Origin: Lachnospiraceae bacterium
Lineage (GTDB): Bacteria; Bacillota; Clostridia; Lachnospirales; Lachnospiraceae
Direction of reading: 5' to 3'
NCBI GenBank assembly: GCA_017391545.1
Contig: JAFOYD010000104.1
Span: 1 to 15,692 of the forward strand
Length of the DNA stretch: 15,692 nucleotides
Positions 15,218-15,692 of this stretch are shown piece after piece. Each line of letters starts with the position of its first letter. Position 1 is the first letter of the stretch. A program made the position numbers and the translations under genes. The notes under the pieces are model-generated. The model saw nothing but the letters and a program-made list of their open reading frames with translations. It made no database searches and was not told the DNA's origin.

Positions 15218-15692
15218 TTATAAGTCCAATACCGATTGTATTCCCTTTTTCATCAATGCGAGCGCATTCTTTGGAGGAATCTCACGGCACATTACCTTGC
15301 CATGCGCTGCGATAAAGCGCAGCGACATCAGATATGCCATCCGTCCATACAGAAAATGATACAGCACACCTCTGTCGATGAAGAACTTATCTGTATATCC
15401 CTTGAACCATGTCGATTCTCGTTCCCGTTCCATACCAAGCTCCACAGGAACTGCATATACCTTCATTCCATATTGCAGACAATCCTTTAAAAACAGGCTG
15501 TCCTCCCCATTGCTGTATCTGGCTCCGCCACCAAACAATAACGAAAAAGTGATATGTGAAGCATGAAGCTTTTCACGCCTTACCGCAAACGAATAGGTTG
15601 GATACCGCCCTGCATTCCAGATATGAACCCGGTGATATTGTTCTGTATAATAGGTTGCCCTCGACTCTCCGACACGCATATTAAACAGCAAA
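15218..15692 (-). CDS. Family 2 glycosyltransferase, C-terminal part only (cut by right window edge)
   Basis: An open frame runs in from the right edge and ends with TAA at 15220-15218, giving the last 157 residues. The stretch AGRYPTYSFAVRREKL followed by FGGGARYSNGEDSLFLKDC is the second half of a GT-A domain. Glu63-Asp64 of the visible part is the acceptor-site ED motif common in EpsE/CpsI-like GT2 enzymes. The N-terminal nucleotide-binding half and the true start lie outside the window; the TTG at 15691 is an internal leucine codon. It is 16 nt upstream of the EpsG-like gene and clearly in the same transcript. Sugar specificity is unknown. Confidence 0.85.
   Translation of the reverse strand, partial: LLFNMRVGESRATYYTEQYHRVHIWNAGRYPTYSFAVRREKLHASHITFSLLFGGGARYSNGEDSLFLKDCLQYGMKVYAVPVELGMERERESTWFKGYTDKFFIDRGVLYHFLYGRMAYLMSLRFIAAHGKVMCREIPPKNALALMKKGIQSVLDL

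Noticed and set aside
1..15692. CRISPR arrays, tRNA or rRNA genes, insertion sequences, phage genes
   Set aside because: No spaced direct repeats, RNA gene signatures or transposase/integrase motifs were seen; genes fill the window almost end to end, and the longest gap without a gene is 107 nt.

Overview
This window reads as the 3' part of a cell-surface polysaccharide or glycan locus from a low-to-moderate-GC Gram-positive, most likely a Clostridia/Lachnospiraceae-type bacterium. The clues are strong AGGAGG-type ribosome binding sites, frequent TTG and GTG starts, an EpsG-type polymerase, and the mix of families present. The taxonomic call is inference. Every real gene is on the minus strand, so transcription runs from the right end to the left end. 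Both end genes are cut by the window.

Region 1 (15692 to 3837) is one tight gene train. In transcription order it holds: the C-terminal part of a family 2 glycosyltransferase (GT2), an EpsG-family membrane polymerase, a GT2, two GT-B/GT4-type glycosyltransferases, a GT52/sialyltransferase-like glycosyltransferase, a full-length ABC exporter of the PglK/MsbA type, another GT2, an MBOAT O-acyltransferase, and a membrane-anchored SGNH-hydrolase-like partner. Gaps are 34 nt or less, with several start/stop overlaps. The one exception is a 78-nt gap before the ABC exporter, which is filled by a very strong hairpin. The set looks like assembly, flipping, polymerisation and O-acylation of a repeat-unit glycan. 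The promoter for this train lies outside the window, to the right.

Region 2 (3836 to 1) is a pseudaminic acid block: pseB (UDP-GlcNAc 4,6-dehydratase, inverting), pseC (aminotransferase), pseF (CMP-Pse synthetase) and the first 247 codons of pseI (Pse synthase). A textbook sigma-A promoter, TTGACG-17 nt-TAAAAT, lies just upstream of pseB. A factor-independent terminator-like hairpin sits between pseC and pseF, which may attenuate expression of the last two genes. pseG and pseH are not in the window and are presumably downstream, beyond position 1.

The two regions fit together if the CMP-sugar made by region 2 is used by a glycosyltransferase in region 1. The 9596-10720 product is the best candidate: it carries the three short motifs (acidic-D-G, HP, S/T-rich) shared by bacterial GT-B sialyltransferases, and no sialic-acid-specific synthesis genes are visible. 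I propose it as a pseudaminyltransferase. The nature of the final glycan (capsule, exopolysaccharide or flagellin decoration) cannot be read from the sequence.
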